Below, one piece after another: positions 37,239 through 49,989 of a DNA stretch of 64,000 bases. Position 1 is the first letter of the stretch. Each line of letters begins with the position of its first letter. Below the pieces are notes generated by a model. The model was not told where the DNA came from. It searched no databases and saw nothing but the letters and a program-made list of their open reading frames with translations. A program made the position numbers and the translations under genes. This DNA comes from Serripes groenlandicus. Lineage: Eukaryota; Mollusca; Bivalvia; Cardiida; Cardiidae. The stretch covers positions 67,001 to 131,000 of the forward strand of contig JASEVX010000115.1 of assembly GCA_031761405.1 (NCBI GenBank), in the 5' to 3' direction.

Positions 37239-38436
37239 AATTTATAATGAAAAAATAACTAATTTACAGAAATGTCATGTCAATACAATATAATATAATG
37301 TTAATAAAAATGATATAAAAGACCACATAACTCATCAACGTATCAGCATTCCATGAAGATGACCCTGAAACATTCATATTTGGTGAACAGTTAAACCCTG
37401 TCCTTCATTCGACAAATCTGCATCAGACAACTTTAATATAAGCATATGAGACATCTCTATAACTATAATTAATGAATATACTTGAACCCATTGTTTAACA
37501 ATTCATAATTGCTCATTATTACCATAGTCTTCATTTCTAAAAATGTTTTCCAAATATACAAGTTTTAGGTGCGTCAAATTGTTGGTAAGAGTTAAACAAA
37601 GAAACTTCACTTGTAATACTTTGAACACTTTAGCGTTTACAAGCATTTTTTGCGTTGTAGGCCCCAGCCTGTTAACACTTGAGTTCAGCTTGCGTCATAT
37701 TCTCTCTATTCAATCTACAACGGTAGAGGGAGATTTGGAAATGTCCAAATTGACAAATGCACATGTTCGTGCTTTGTTTTGATATAGATAGCGATGGTTT
37801 TGGAATCGCTAAGCCTAAAAGTAAACGCATGTTGTAACATTCCAATTCGTTACATCAACTGGTTCCAAATATTTCGACATTTTCAAACCCTCTGTCTACC
37901 ATTGCGGATTGAACAGAGTTAGATTACTACAATATAATGCTCTAATTGTAACTTGTTTAAGTGCCTTATTTGGACTGAATTCTCAAAACGCTTTTTTCCA
38001 AGTGACCAATTCCTGCCCCGTTAAAACGCTTCCGCTAATTAGGATACTTATGCGTCTAGTGTTCTTTCAAATCATAGATCAACAGAAACACGGCATTCCG
38101 GTTTGAGCTTGTGCATAGGAAAATGTACAATGTATTAATCTACAAATGTTGATTTGTGTGAACATTGGAGATCATGATCTACATACATATACATTTCGCA
38201 AACTTGTTAGAATACTTAACTTGTGTAGGTTTTGATAAGACAGAGCAAATAGGCAGGCTGATTTGAACATACACTGTTCTAAAATGCCAACAGTAACTTT
38301 TCTAATGCACTCGCTTATATGCAAGTACAATCTTGATTGAATGATTCTTAACGCTTCCTAGCTTTCTGACAGCAGTACTCAACACATTATTTTTTCAAAG
38401 CATATAATAGATAATTTAGTAGAAATAGAAATCTTG
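37239..38436. other. Gene-poor stretch
   Basis: Partner of 4936-6132. The frames 37543-37782 and 37909-38106 are open but unrecognised. A half foldback lies at about 37385-37440. Confidence 0.45.
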
Positions 38437-38745
38437 AATAATTAGCTTTTGAACCAGAGTACCTAGAATCAAGTATAAATACACTTTTTCTAGTAAATAA
38501 ACCACGAAAATTCGATTCTGACATCAGTTTCACGCTTAAACATCATTTAGACCAAAATATCCAAGGTGGCCGCCAGCACCATATTGAAAAAATAAACTTT
38601 TGAACCAGAGCACAAAGAATCAAGTATAAATACTCTTTTCTCACTAAATCATCCACGAGGATTCCGACCCTGACAAAACTTTAACGTTTTAACATCTTTT
38701 GACCCTGATATCCAAAATGGCTGCCATATGCTGGAGCGAAAACAT
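38437..38745 (-). repeat. Flanking inverted repeat, two tandem units
   Basis: Units 38437-38583 and 38584-38745. Partner of 4624-4935, inverted relative to 42557-42722 at the other side of the decayed gene. Confidence 0.7.
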
Positions 38746-38939
38746 AAGTTTGTTTAGTGCCGCACCTGATATTATGCATTAATATATTATTTTGGCTAAA
38801 TTAATGCAATTGAGGACGGTGACTGATTGCTTAAAGGTCAATATCACATGGTTAAGTCATCGTTGACGTAATATAATGTCACATAAGCGAGGTACTCAGA
38901 CGATATAACGATATAATTGAACAGGAACAAGACCCCGCA

Positions 38940-41900
38940 ACCACGCATAACGATACACGATATAATCTGTAGTCTTGCAGCTGCTATCTTCTTTGCGAGG
39001 TAAGAAAGGGGTAGATCTGTCTCCTTCAAGTCCATCAGCACCCTGTATGTCACAAAGCGACCTACCATCATCAATGCCCCCGTCACCCTTCATGGGATGA
39101 CTCGTGGTAAATAGCTCTTTGACAAGCTTGTAAAGGGTATCAGCTACCCGAACGTCCTTCTCCTCAGTGATGTCTGGGCCAAGCATGATCTCGAATGGTT
39201 TGCGGTTTGTCCTGACGAGATCACTGAAGGAAAACAAAGCATCAGTATCATTGGCAATGATGATTTACTCAACGACAATTTGACAGAATGGGGGCACTGC
39301 ACACCGCTGTAGCTGGATGTTTCTACAGCGTCTTGAAAATCAGGTACAAGACAAACATCCTGCACGACGAGGATGCGAATGCGCGTATCAAGGATGCCAA
39401 AACTGTGTCCCACGCATTGACCGAGAAAGTATCCAAGCTGCAGGCAGTTAAACCGTAAAAGACCATCCAGCGTGGTGAGCCGCCCATCCGCCCAGAGCCC
39501 GCTGCTACCTCAAGAGAAGCATTATTCATGCATTTTCTCGCACTGACGTAAATGGCGACCGACCTGTTGCACACAATCATAGTATACCCACTTATAATTG
39601 GTCCCATGCTTGTTTGAATGTGCATAAAGATAAGCAAGGCATATTACCACATGCAATATAGTCAAGCACCGAACAAATCAATTGTAAATGACGTCATGGA
39701 CGATATCTCAACTATCATCGTCACTAACCGCATGCCATTCGCATTCATAGTGGGAGATCATCCCGTGTATATCCTCATCACCCAGATCAAGGCTGAGAAC
39801 CCAGACAAGTAACGTGACATTGTGCCGTTCCTTGGTCCCTTCCATACACAATGTGTGATGATGAGCGTTATCGACAAGCAATACAAGGGTAGTTAATTAG
39901 GAGAGGTACTCGTGGTCGTAGGAGTTATTGCCTATGGCTCTGTTGATCTTGCGCTGCAAGACAAGCATCATAAGAGGGACTGCACTGTTTGCGGCTCAAA
40001 TATGCGGCGCTAATCAGTTGGGGAAGAAGAAGGTCTCTCCCGACTTGGCTGTAGAAACGAAGGATAACCTAGGGATTCGGAGAGGTATAAGCGTCTCCCC
40101 AAAAACCCGCGCTGCTGCTCATGTAAACCTGACTGTAGGAGGATGGTTACCTCGTGAACCTCATCGCTATCCGCTTCACTCATGTGGAGGAAAGTGACAT
40201 GGCAGACTACTGGAGGAACTCCCTGTCCATGACAGACGCGCTAATGCAGAATGAGCATGCAGTCCATATATGTAACTGGGACGAGTATGCCAGTTATCTC
40301 GTGCCATGATGCCATGGATGGTAGAGTATGACAAAAATAGGTATGAAAGGTGGCTACCTTACTTCTGGGAAATGCTAACATCTCTCCTTGCTGAACAGGT
40401 CACCTTCCTTCGCAATGACTTCACCCAGTCCATAACAGCTAACCACTACCCCAACATGGCATGGACCATGCGGATCGAGTGCACCATAAACAAGGGCAGC
40501 AAAACGAAATATGGCTAGCTCTCCATCCTTCAGAATGAAATGCAGCTGCTGGTGCACTCCAGAAATGTGAACAATGTAGCTAAGATTCGGGCAGCTCACA
40601 ATACCCTTGCCAACCGAAAACCAGCAAGGAGGAAGCATATCGAATGCGGCCCGACACGGATGCGAGAAAATGAGCAGTGCGTGCAGGACCTAGTTGTGTG
40701 CATGCAATAGTTTGACTCCTTCCCGTTTGACCCAGCATCAACCATCCTCTGCACACTACTGTCAGCCATGCCTGCAATCGAGGAGCTCATTGCGGACTGC
40801 AACTTAGCCATTGCTGCAGGAGAGTATAAATTAACCCGCTTCTTTCGAGAGCGGGTCTTCAGAAAGGATACCTCCATCTATGCCTCCGTCACTCTGAGCA
40901 AACACTTGACGTTTGTCATGGGGACAGACATGACCAAGCCCGGGAGCACATCAAGGTAACATCCATGGAAATGGATCGGGACGCACTCAAGGCAGTGATC
41001 AACCTGGTGGACCTCACTGAGTTGCTAGAACATCGTGTTGTCGAAGAATGTCTGGCAATATCCAACTGCAATGACACATAAAGGAAAACCCAGAAGAGCA
41101 AGCTTATCCAGAAACTCTCTGCAGTGATGCAGATTTAGATCTACAAGAACCCTACATAGCTAAAGTTGACATTGGAATAATTTGGAGGATGGCAACTGAG
41201 TCAGCAGAAGACCAACAAACGCATGATGATGGTACAGCATACAAGTGGTCGGACTATGTCAACAAGCTGACATCAATCATTCTTTCCCGACATGGAAAGG
41301 CTAAGCGTATCATCAGTATGACAGAGCATACTAAACTAAAGATGACGAGCGAGACCTGAGGGTGCAGGGTAAGACACATGTTCTCAACACATACATGAAA
41401 TCGGGCAACACCTTCCCCTCGGCTGGAATATTTAAGACGCTGCTGTGTAGCAGTAGCAACAAGAGGCGGCTACAAGCAATTATTTGCAGCTGGCCCAATG
41501 ACATTGCACAGACTGTTAAACGCGAGATTGTCAACTCCGTTGGCTCCGACTGCACCAACTTGTCAATCCAACAACCAATGCAGAACTACAGCTTTAATCA
41601 GTCTGAGGTTGACACTATACTATTGCCCACGTACGCACTTCTGCGCGAGTCAGGCTTAAGTGACCCTGTTGTCGTTGATGCAGCTGATACCGATGCCTAT
41701 GTCTCGGCAGCAGTCATCTCGCAGCTGCTGCAAGGTATGCTCTGTATCAAGAGAAAGGAGGGCATGGTCTCCCGTCGTGGCCTGGTGACTGACGAGATAG
41801 CAGATTGTATTGTGCAACTGCACTTCATGACAGATTGTGATGCCAATTCGGGCGTCTACGGCAAGGGTAGGATGTTTCTGTATGTCAAGGTGGCGAATAG

Positions 41901-42380
41901 CCTTATAGCACGACAGCAGCTCTTGCGATACGGAGATGATCTTGCCATGGAGGTGGACGTGATAGAGGAACTCTTTCACTTCACACGCGATGTCGTCTAT
42001 GGCGACACGAAGAGTACTTCCATGGCTTAGGCTCGCTCTGTGAAATGGAAGAGTATGGAAAAAAATCCTTTAAGCGTCATCCTCCAGATGAAGACAGTCT
42101 CTGACAACACTGTCTCCGCGCCAACTACCTGGCGTACTTAGTGCGCCACCATTCCCTGAAGAATCATCCTTCTTCATTCGGTCATGGCTGGGAGTTGGTG
42201 GGTGGTCGCTGTCGCCCTGTTAGTCACACACGACCTGCTCTCCCGGTGAACATATCTACACCAGGATAAGCTGAAGACAGCGAAGACGATGAGAGCATAT
42301 CTGATGATGAGGGAGACAATGATTCGTCGGAATATGAGGTTTCCGAATATAGTGTGGAAGAAAGCTCCGATTCAGATTGA
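38940..42380 (+). pseudogene. Decayed long gene with PIN/FEN-like motifs (right-arm copy)
   Basis: Reads in the order 'HDIICSLAAAIFFAR', 'STLYVTKRPTIINAPVTLHG', 'LFDKLVKGISYPNVLLLSDV' (38950-39250); 'SIVNDVMDDISTII...VGDHPVYILI' and 'DIVPFLGPFHTQCVMM' (39618-39890); 'MPWMVEYDKNRYERWLP' to 'CTINKGSK' (40306-40518); 'LSILQNEMQLLVHSRNVNN' (40519 on); 'MPAIEELIADCNLA' (40768-40959); 'LQEPYIAKVDIGIIWRM' (41140 on); 'VVVDAADTDAYVSAA' and 'MTDCDANSGVYGKG' (41362-42030); 'HGWELVGGRCRPV' and the acidic tail to the stop at 42378-42380. It has shared stops after 'FAR' and 'GMTRGK', and private damage such as TAG after 'VVCMQ' (40707-40709), where the left arm has GAG. An intact relative would be one long protein of over 1100 residues. 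The function is unknown; a nuclease role is inferred from the DTD/CD motifs only. Confidence 0.75.
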
Positions 42381-42556
42381 TCATATCTATCAGATTCATA
42401 TACTTAGTTACAGAACATTATTGTATTGCCTATTGGTGAAATAAGAAAGTATCATGTTCATTGTTTTGTAAACATTGTATACATGTTTTAAATAACTTCA
42501 TTAGATAAAAGTTACAACTTTTGAAAAGAGATTATGTTATATGTAATAACTTTTGT

Positions 42557-42722
42557 TGTTACGTTTCTCTTCAGCATATGGCATCCATCTTGGATATATG
42601 GATCAAAATGATGTTAAAACGTAAAGGTTATGTCAGAATCGGAATCCTCGTGGTTTAGTTAATGGAAAAAGTGTATTTATACTTGATTCTAGGTGCTCTG
42701 GTTTAAAAGTTTATTTTTCAAG
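42557..42722 (+). repeat. Flanking inverted repeat (single unit)
   Basis: Partner of 636-800, inverted relative to the two units at 38437-38745. It runs from 'gttacgtttctcttcagcat' to 'aaaagtttatttttcaa'. Confidence 0.7.
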
Positions 42723-43654
42723 ATGGTTTTGGATTTGGCCCTCGTCAAAAAATGAGAAGCCTGGTTTCTAATTGTTTTTATCAAAGGTCCATAGAAGTTA
42801 AATGAAGCGTCAACACATGTTAGCCGGAGAATGGTAACAGGATTGAGGTGCTGGACACAACTATTATTATATTGAGAAATATGTCAATGTTAAATCAACT
42901 TCCATCAAGTAGTTTCTGTGTGTTTTACAAATTGCACCCACTCCAGCAAACTTGATGAAGGTTCAGGAGGTTCAGTCAAAGAACATTTAAGAGAAATTAT
43001 TTTGAAATCCGGCTGGGCCAGTAGTTTTTCTTTTTTGTCTCAATGGCAACAAGTTGTGCACTGAATTGAATTATGTGAACAACTGTAACAGTGAGGCTAT
43101 GCAAGAAACGCCAATGCCAAGTTTTATCAACTTTCAACCACTGCTTTCTTTAGGAGAGCTACGGACAGTGAGTAAGTCCAATAGATCACTTCCAGCCTTT
43201 GGCTCAGGTGATCTAAAACTTACGTTACATGACCATAAAAACACGTGTATATTGAATAAATATTTTCTTGTTTAAGGATGACCACAGTTGTGGTCGAAAC
43301 TTACAAGTGTAATTTAACTTAGTATTGGGTAAATAAGACAATATGTATGTAATTGGATCCAGCAACTAACATAATTAACACCTTAAAAAAGACATACACT
43401 ATTACTTACGCCTAGTTACAGAACAAGGGGAATATAATGAAAATTAAAAAAGTTCACGAAGAGCAATATGATGCCCTCCATATGCATGTGGTAATCCTAC
43501 ACATTGAAACCATTAATTCACCATAAATCAGTTATGAATTGATTGGGTCCACTTTTGCGGACAGAGTAGAAAAAAATGTAGTAAGAGTTCAGAAAGATAA
43601 GAGCATTCTGGACCCTTTTAGTAGAACATTTTTAATAGATAAATATCAAATATA
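42723..43654. other. Outer flank of right arm and palindrome exit
   Basis: 42723-43356 pairs with 1-635. From 43357 onward the window has no partner, because the left arm leaves the window. A 73-codon frame at 43054-43275 is unrecognised. Confidence 0.5.
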
Positions 43655-44545
43655 AATTATTTTCCTTGTGAAGATCTTTTGAAGTTGTTTGACTCCATGA
43701 TAAAACCAATATTGTGCAACGGATCGCAAATATGGGGCCATATATATTCCGAAGTCGTATAATCTGTTCACTTTGATTTCTGTAAAAGATATCTAAAATC
43801 AAATAGTAAACCAAATAACATGGTATCATTGGGAGAATGTGGAAGATATTCTATTTTTGTTGATTATTATTCTTACTGTATTAAATATTGGTGTCGTTTA
43901 TTAGTAATGCCAAATAACAGATATCCTCGAAATTGTTATTTAATGCAAAAATCCTTGGATAATGTTGGACGCAGAACCTGGAGTACTTACGTCAACAACT
44001 TACTTTGTCTTTACGTTTTTGGCTATGTGTGAATTGCACAGGACGTTGGAAACGCCAATCAGTGTGTTGAATGTTTCAAACAGCGCATGATAGACTGATT
44101 CAAACAAAACTGGCATGACCAAATCAACGCCATTTGAAATGCCATTTAAATATAGAATAGCTATTATTAAATTCAGTTGCTCGAACCACAAATTTAGAAT
44201 CAAGACTGGTCGTCACAATAATATTGATCATAAACTAAGGATATGCATTTATTGTTTTCAAGAAATAAAGAAAAACATTGTTGAATGTGAATTTCATGTG
44301 TTATGTCACTGCCAAAAGTTTGATCAATTAAGAAATGTTCTTTTATTTGATAGGTATGTAGGCGACACCAACATTGATGATTTGTATACCCTGCTTCATA
44401 CCGACAATCCTGATGTTATAAAAAAGCTTTCATATTTCATCAATATGGTAATACAAACATGATAAGGACATCATTCTCAGCTATATACTATTTGTTAAAT
44501 GTAATGTTTTTTACTATGGGCCGGTGGCCTAATTACTTTAAATAA
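43655..44545 (+). pseudogene. LINE ORF2 C-terminal end, decayed
   Basis: Translates in broken frames as 'FDSMIKPILCNGSQIWG' (about 43690), 'LGECGRYSIFVDYYSYCIKYW' in part (43820-44032), 'MPNNRYPRNCYLM', 'NLLCLYVFGYV', then 'PFKYRIAIIKFSCSNHKFRI' and a CxxC...H...HC cluster 'CIYCFQEI...FHVLCHC' (44115-44462). This is the region after the reverse transcriptase in a common molluscan non-LTR family. A 3' end 'tatgggccggtggcctaat' follows. The element is 5'-truncated; no palm motifs remain. This copy is not in the palindrome. Confidence 0.8.
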
Positions 44546-45109
44546 CATATATATATTTGTATATCTAAATATATGTATTTATCAAAGCTAACTACCTCCA
44601 CCCATTTCACCACCGCTTCCCTTTATTTCCAACCTAGTCCGAAAAAGCGGTCCCGCTCTTTGATCGGTCGATGGTTTGTTTTTACACTTACTTCTTCGTA
44701 GCTATTTTCTGGAAATGTTTGTAAATTCTTTGTCTATTTTTAACATGTATATTTTATTTTCAAACCAAAGAAAATATGTTAATAACAAAACCGACAAGGG
44801 AAATGGCGTAAATAACTAATATTTTTTTATTTAAACTGAAATCGACAACGCCCGTAAATATTCGGACTTTTCCGTTTTACATCGGGAATATAAATAATAA
44901 CCTTTCACAGTTAACCTCCGAATGCGCATTTTTCATGTGACTTCTTTTTCTACCATTTATTTTTCGTTGCAATTTTCCGGGAATATTCGCAAACCTATTT
45001 TCCTTTCAGTAAAATATATTATGAAATATGAAATTGCAAAACATAAAAAAAAGGTTTAAGGCAAATATAATGGTAAAATCAGGCATGATGCTTTGATGTG
45101 AATTGGCCA
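44546..45109. other. No gene seen
   Basis: AT-rich. A short patch near 44640-44700 ('aaagcggtcccgctctttga') forms a weak hairpin. Confidence 0.4.
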
Positions 45110-45545
45110 ATCTCTCGAAATGCTCATAGTCGTACTTTTCCGTTCCACTTCGCGAATATGACATTAACCTTCCGTATTTGAGTTCACGGCGCATCAATTT
45201 CTAAGTCGTTGTTAAACTTACATTGAAGTACTTACGCCTGAAGTTTTTCACTGAAATTCCAACAACATTATAATGATATTTTTGAGGTGATCTTAAGCTT
45301 TTAAATGCAGTTTTGTTGAATCCATGATGAACTAGTTTTTCCGCGCAGTCTCACCTTAAAATGCGTTGTATATTTACAGCAACTCCTAAAAATGGTTTAT
45401 ATAATATGACCAGGGGCTAAAATCCCAGGCCAACGTTATTCAAATCAACGTTAGTTTGGCATTGTTGTCAGTTCGAAATAAAGCGAAATGTTATCTGATA
45501 ATTTAAATTAACCTGGGATATTAGTCTCTGACCGTTATCATATAG
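45110..45545. mobile_element. Dispersed element with palindromic end
   Basis: Matches 54310-54800 over 'ttttccgttccacttcgcga', 'cggcgcat' and 'catgatgaacta'. Its last part (45395-45545) has inverted ends: 'atatgaccaggggctaaaat' with 'cccagg', and 'cctgggatattagtctctga' with 'ccgttatcatata'. No coding capacity. Confidence 0.55.
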
Positions 45546-47029
45546 GTTTGTTCAACGCATAGGATCCTAGCTAATACATACACATGTATACTCTATTATA
45601 TATAGGCGTCTATGTATAATAAATGTTCATTTCTTTTTATTAGTGTTCCATGCCTCTATGGTTCGACGAGAAACCAGTTTAGCTGCTCAAATACTTAATG
45701 GAAGATATGGGCAGTAAATACTTATAGACATAAAGGCTTGCATGCCCGATTTCCACGTGTTCATTATTAATCTGCATATGCTCTTGGCTGGCTTAAATGA
45801 CTTGAATTCATTAATATCTTTGCTTTGAATATAATCAATTGAACTGTCACATATTAAATGTGTTATAGTGTCAGTTCATATAGAACAATAATGGTGGAAT
45901 AAAAATGCCATAACATAACTGATAATTTACATGAAACCTAACAAAAAAGGAGGATTTCATAAAAAACTCAAAATAATCACAGTATTTGCATTTTGACTGT
46001 TTATTGTTGTTCTCGTGTACCATAATTGTGGTTTGAGGTAATACAGGCTGTGTTCTTTGATGTTCTGTAATAAATTATTTTTGAAGTGGTTAAAGTTATA
46101 TGCCACCATATACTATAGATGTTCTTTGTCAAGTCTAAGTCGTGAGAGCGGCAGATCAGTGTGGAATAGTTTCATTATAAACCTTAAGTGTTTCAAGTTT
46201 CAAGTTATAAGCAAAAACTGTCGTTAAATCTAATGATGTATGTTTGAAGTGGATCTTTCTTTAATTGAGCAGCATGCAGGAAAACCAGATTTGTTTCTAC
46301 ACTTGTCAAATGGTTTTCAAGCACATCTTGAAGGCCAGACTTTAGTGATTTTCCATTTAGCTTAGCTCCAGATCAACCTGTTCCTCCATTATGTTTCCCT
46401 TCTTTTCACCAACCAGATATGTAATTTTTAGAAAACGAGAATCTTTTCTTCTTCGAACGTTATAGTTTTGAACAGCTAGGGAGAACCTGTTTTGAAACGC
46501 CATACCTTAGACATAGAAGCCATTGTCTTTTTATACGATTTTAGAAAAAGAAAACAAGCGATCTTTAAAGTTTCTTGACGAAACCTACTAAGGCATTTGA
46601 ACTACGTAACACTTTTTTTAGAAAATAATTTCCTAACACGTATAGCGACCTTTTCGGTGGAATTCCGATTTCCGAAAATTTACATATTCATAAAAGCGTT
46701 ATGTGAATTATCACTCTTTGATTATTAATAATTATAAATATACATGCTGAATTAGGGACCGGTACCAATTTTGATAAAACTACAACTTTACAGTAGGCAA
46801 TTTTATCTCGCTTTATGAAGGTCTTTTTTTTTGCGCGACTTGGATCATATTCAATTGTCGATACAGTAAAGCGAGGAACCACATCAACAAAACTGTGCAG
46901 TTCTGGCTGAAAAGCGTCTTAACTGTGCTTGTTACGTCTCTTCATAAAATTCAATTTAGTGTGAAAGAAACATATTGAGAAAATTGAAAACAAGTTAGAG
47001 CTAGATTAAGGGCACATTTATGTTCTTAA
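45546..47029. other. No feature seen
   Basis: AT-rich sequence with no recognised repeats, long frames or RNA genes. Confidence 0.4.
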
Positions 47030-47475
47030 CCCATTCATACATCCACAAATGTGCTGCATACGACTTTAAAAATATCTAGTCAAAAAATTATTCAATCTCT
47101 AAAATTGAAAGTATGCATATTAGATACAGTCGAAAACAATGTGGCAAACCTCAATATTACTAATTTTGAGTTATTTCTACTATACTGCAATGTTGTCAAA
47201 AGTCATATCTTTAAAAAAATGCAGTTCTTTCACTTAAGGACAGAACTAAGTAAATCCCTTTAACTCTTTTCCGCATACAATCAATATCCCCAGACAATTT
47301 TTAAAACATGTAGGCAACAATATGGAAAATATACATGAATGACGCTATTACTATTAAAATAGTATTATAAGGCCCAATTAATAAATATATGATTTATGAA
47401 CAATTTATCTTTTTGTCGCAATATTTTCAAACTTTGTCTGCTAAAGACCCTTTGAAATGCAGCTGCATTTGGAAA
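47030..47475. mobile_element. Strongly decayed foldback copies
   Basis: 'ttaacccattcatacatcc' (47028) with 'ctgcatacgactttaaaaat', then 'tttaactcttttccgcatac' (47263) and a closing 'tttggaaaaggattaa' (47468). The spacing and order match the TTAA foldback family, but little of the core is left. Confidence 0.4.
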
Positions 47476-48480
47476 AGGATTAATTAAAAGTATTTCAAGT
47501 GGAACTCTTTTGGAGCCTGGTGCCTGTATTTTCTAATGAGACCAGGCAAACAAAAAACAATCTCATTAAGCTGAAAGCCACTTACGTATAGGCAGAGTGG
47601 ATGTACACTATACTTTTTCATGGCGAATACATAACAAGGTCAGTTGACAAAAACAATATTAAAAGTACTCACCGACCTATAAGTCACGTAACTGCGACGG
47701 TTCAATATACACGGTCAATACTAGCCTGGTACTCGGCTTACTGTTCTATATAGTAAATGAGTACGTCCGGCATGAACTACCATTGAGACAATTCGACAGT
47801 ATCACCCGAGTCAACACGCGTTAACCCGAGTGGATTCTGGTGTCGTTTGTTTTAACAAGACAAAGTCTACTCGGATTAACTAACTGTAAGCCAAGGTAAC
47901 GTCGGGCAACTTATCCGGCCATTAGTACTCTTCAGTCAAGCAACATGGCGGATGATTTGGTTGACGAAAACGCGAATCGATGAAGGATCCGAGTCGACCT
48001 GGGTAAAGAAGGTTTACATGCGTAAGTTAACTCGGGGGATAATGTCGAATAGGATCATTGGTGACTCGATTGGTCACCTCACCTTACATGTAACTACCAC
48101 ATATATAATGCGCAGTCATTATTGGTATATGCCTGATCATATGAGCATATACGCCATTATCCCCCGAAAAGTAGCTTTTGATGAAAAGATGTGTACGTTT
48201 AGACACATAGCAGGGCATTGACTAACCAGAAGACGCATTCTGGCACATCCGACTTTGGTAAACATTTAGACAAAAGGTGGAAGTGCTTAAAATGAACGAT
48301 TTCTCCTTTGGTCATTATTGTTTCCACTCTATCTAATAGATAAACTCTTTAAGGGTATTTATTACATTCTTACCAAGAAATTGTTCAATGCAGTCAGTAA
48401 GCTATAGTTGTTTTGTAACGGTTGATGGGTAGACCGAACCGTAGACGTCACAAGACTCTCAACCCGTTTTCAGTCAAAGG
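47476..48480. other. Mostly unique sequence with a possible gene start
   Basis: 'caacatggcggatgatttgg' at 47941 has a good start context but gives only 12 codons (MADDLVDENANR) before a stop. A frame at 47952-48221 (89 codons) in another phase is unrecognised. 'actcggg'/'cccgagt' motifs recur nearby. If there is a gene start here, a frame error or an unseen splice is needed. Confidence 0.25.
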
Positions 48481-48499
48481 AAATTAAAGGCTTTTTCAA

Positions 48500-48571
48500 C
48501 CAATATAGATTAGTGTCAGACAGCTCGCAACGAGCTGTCTCTCCTAAAAACTGCACAGTTTGCCACTGAGT
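48500..48571. repeat. Foldback with AGACAGCT core
   Basis: Centre 'agacagctcgcaacgagctg' followed by 'tct': 10-base arms match perfectly. Flanks are shared with 9060-9230 ('aaattaaaggctttttc', 'caacatggaagagtcaact'). This is the only copy outside the arms. Confidence 0.8.
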
Positions 48572-48718
48572 CATTCAATTTTACTGAATTTTCTTACTGG
48601 GCGAGAAATGGAATGTTCCAATTTACAACATGGAAGAGTCAACTTTGCAAAATGTGGCAGTGAAAGAGTAAATAGCATAATGCTGTTCATATACATTTTC
48701 AAAAATGCAATACGTTTT

Positions 48719-49818
48719 GTCTACAACATACTGTATGAGTAGGAGTATGGCGGATACAATACTTTTTGTCTACAACATACTGTATGAGTAGGAGTAGGGC
48801 GGATACATTACTTTTTGTCTACAACATACTGTATGAGTAGGAGTAGGGCGGATACAATACTTTTTGTCTACAACATACTGTATGAGTAGGCGTAGGGCGG
48901 ATACATTACTTTTTGTCTACAACATACTGTAAGAGTAGGGCGGATACATTACTTTTTGTCTACAACATACTCTATGAGTAGGCGTAGGGCGGATACATTA
49001 CTTTTTGTCTACAACATACTGTAAGAGTAGGGCGGATACATTACTTTTTGTCTACAACATACTGTATGAGTAGGCGTAGGGCGGATACATTACTTTTTGT
49101 CTACAACATACTGTATGAGTAGGAGTAGGGCGGATACAATACTTTTTGTCTACAACATACTGTATGAGTAGGCGTAGGGCGGATACATTACTTTTTGTCT
49201 ACAACATACTGTATGAGTAGGAGTATGGCGGATACATTACTTTTTGTCTACAACATACTGTATGAGTAGGAGTAGGGCGGATACATTACTTTTTGTCTAC
49301 AACATACAGTATGAGTAAGAGTAGGGCGGATACATTACTTTTTGTCTACAACATACTGTATGAGTAAGAGTAGGGCGGATACATTACTTTTTGTCTACAA
49401 CATACAGTATGAGTAAGAGTAGGGCGGATACATTACTTTTTGTCTACAACATACTGTATGAGTAAGAGTAGGGCGGATACATTACTTTTTGTCTACAACA
49501 TACTGTATGAGTAAGAGTAGGGCGGATACATTACTTTTTGTCTACAACATACTTTATGAGTAGGAGTAGGGCGGATACATTACTTTTTGTCTACAACATA
49601 CTGTATGAGTAGGAGTTGGGCGGATACATTACTTTTTGTCTATAACATACTGTATGAGTAGGAGTAGGGCGGATACATTATTTTTTGTCTACAACATACT
49701 GTATGAGTAGGAGTAGGGCGGATACATTACCCTTTGTCTACAACATACTGTATGAGTAGGAGTAGGGCGGATACATTACTTTTTGTCTACAACATACTGT
49801 ATGAGTAGGAGTAGGGCG
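48719..49818 (+). repeat. 49-bp minisatellite, 23 units
   Basis: Unit 'ctacaacatactgtatgagt', 'aggagtagggcggatacatt', 'actttttgt'. Starts run from 48721 in 49-base steps to 49787; two units (from 48917 and 49009) are 43 bases with 6 bases missing. Very little divergence indicates recent amplification. The period is not a multiple of three and no frame runs through. Confidence 0.97.
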
Positions 49819-49989
49819 GTGGAATATTATGCATGTACTCATCAAAAATCTCAATATCTAAGCATCGACATAATAAGCATCATACACGTACAAAGAATGT
49901 AGTAAATCAAGACATAAAACATCGCCATATTCAAAACAATATAAAAACTCAAATATTGAACCGTATTCATAAAGTACCAAACAAGTGAG

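Larger units (their letters stand above)
27600..43356. repeat. Right arm of giant inverted repeat
   Basis: Inverted partner of 1-15870. The longest shared reading frame, 222 codons at 41362-42030 against 1328-1996 on the other strand, differs at 12 residues. This arm has extra material missing from the left: a SINE at 28665-28889, about 680 bases at 27881-28560, about 360 bases at 36174-36540, and two further units of a 64-bp repeat at 33828-34022. It lacks the long 100-bp satellite and a 230-bp duplication in the GA tract. The arm lies on one gap-free stretch from 25512 to the window end. Confidence 0.93.
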
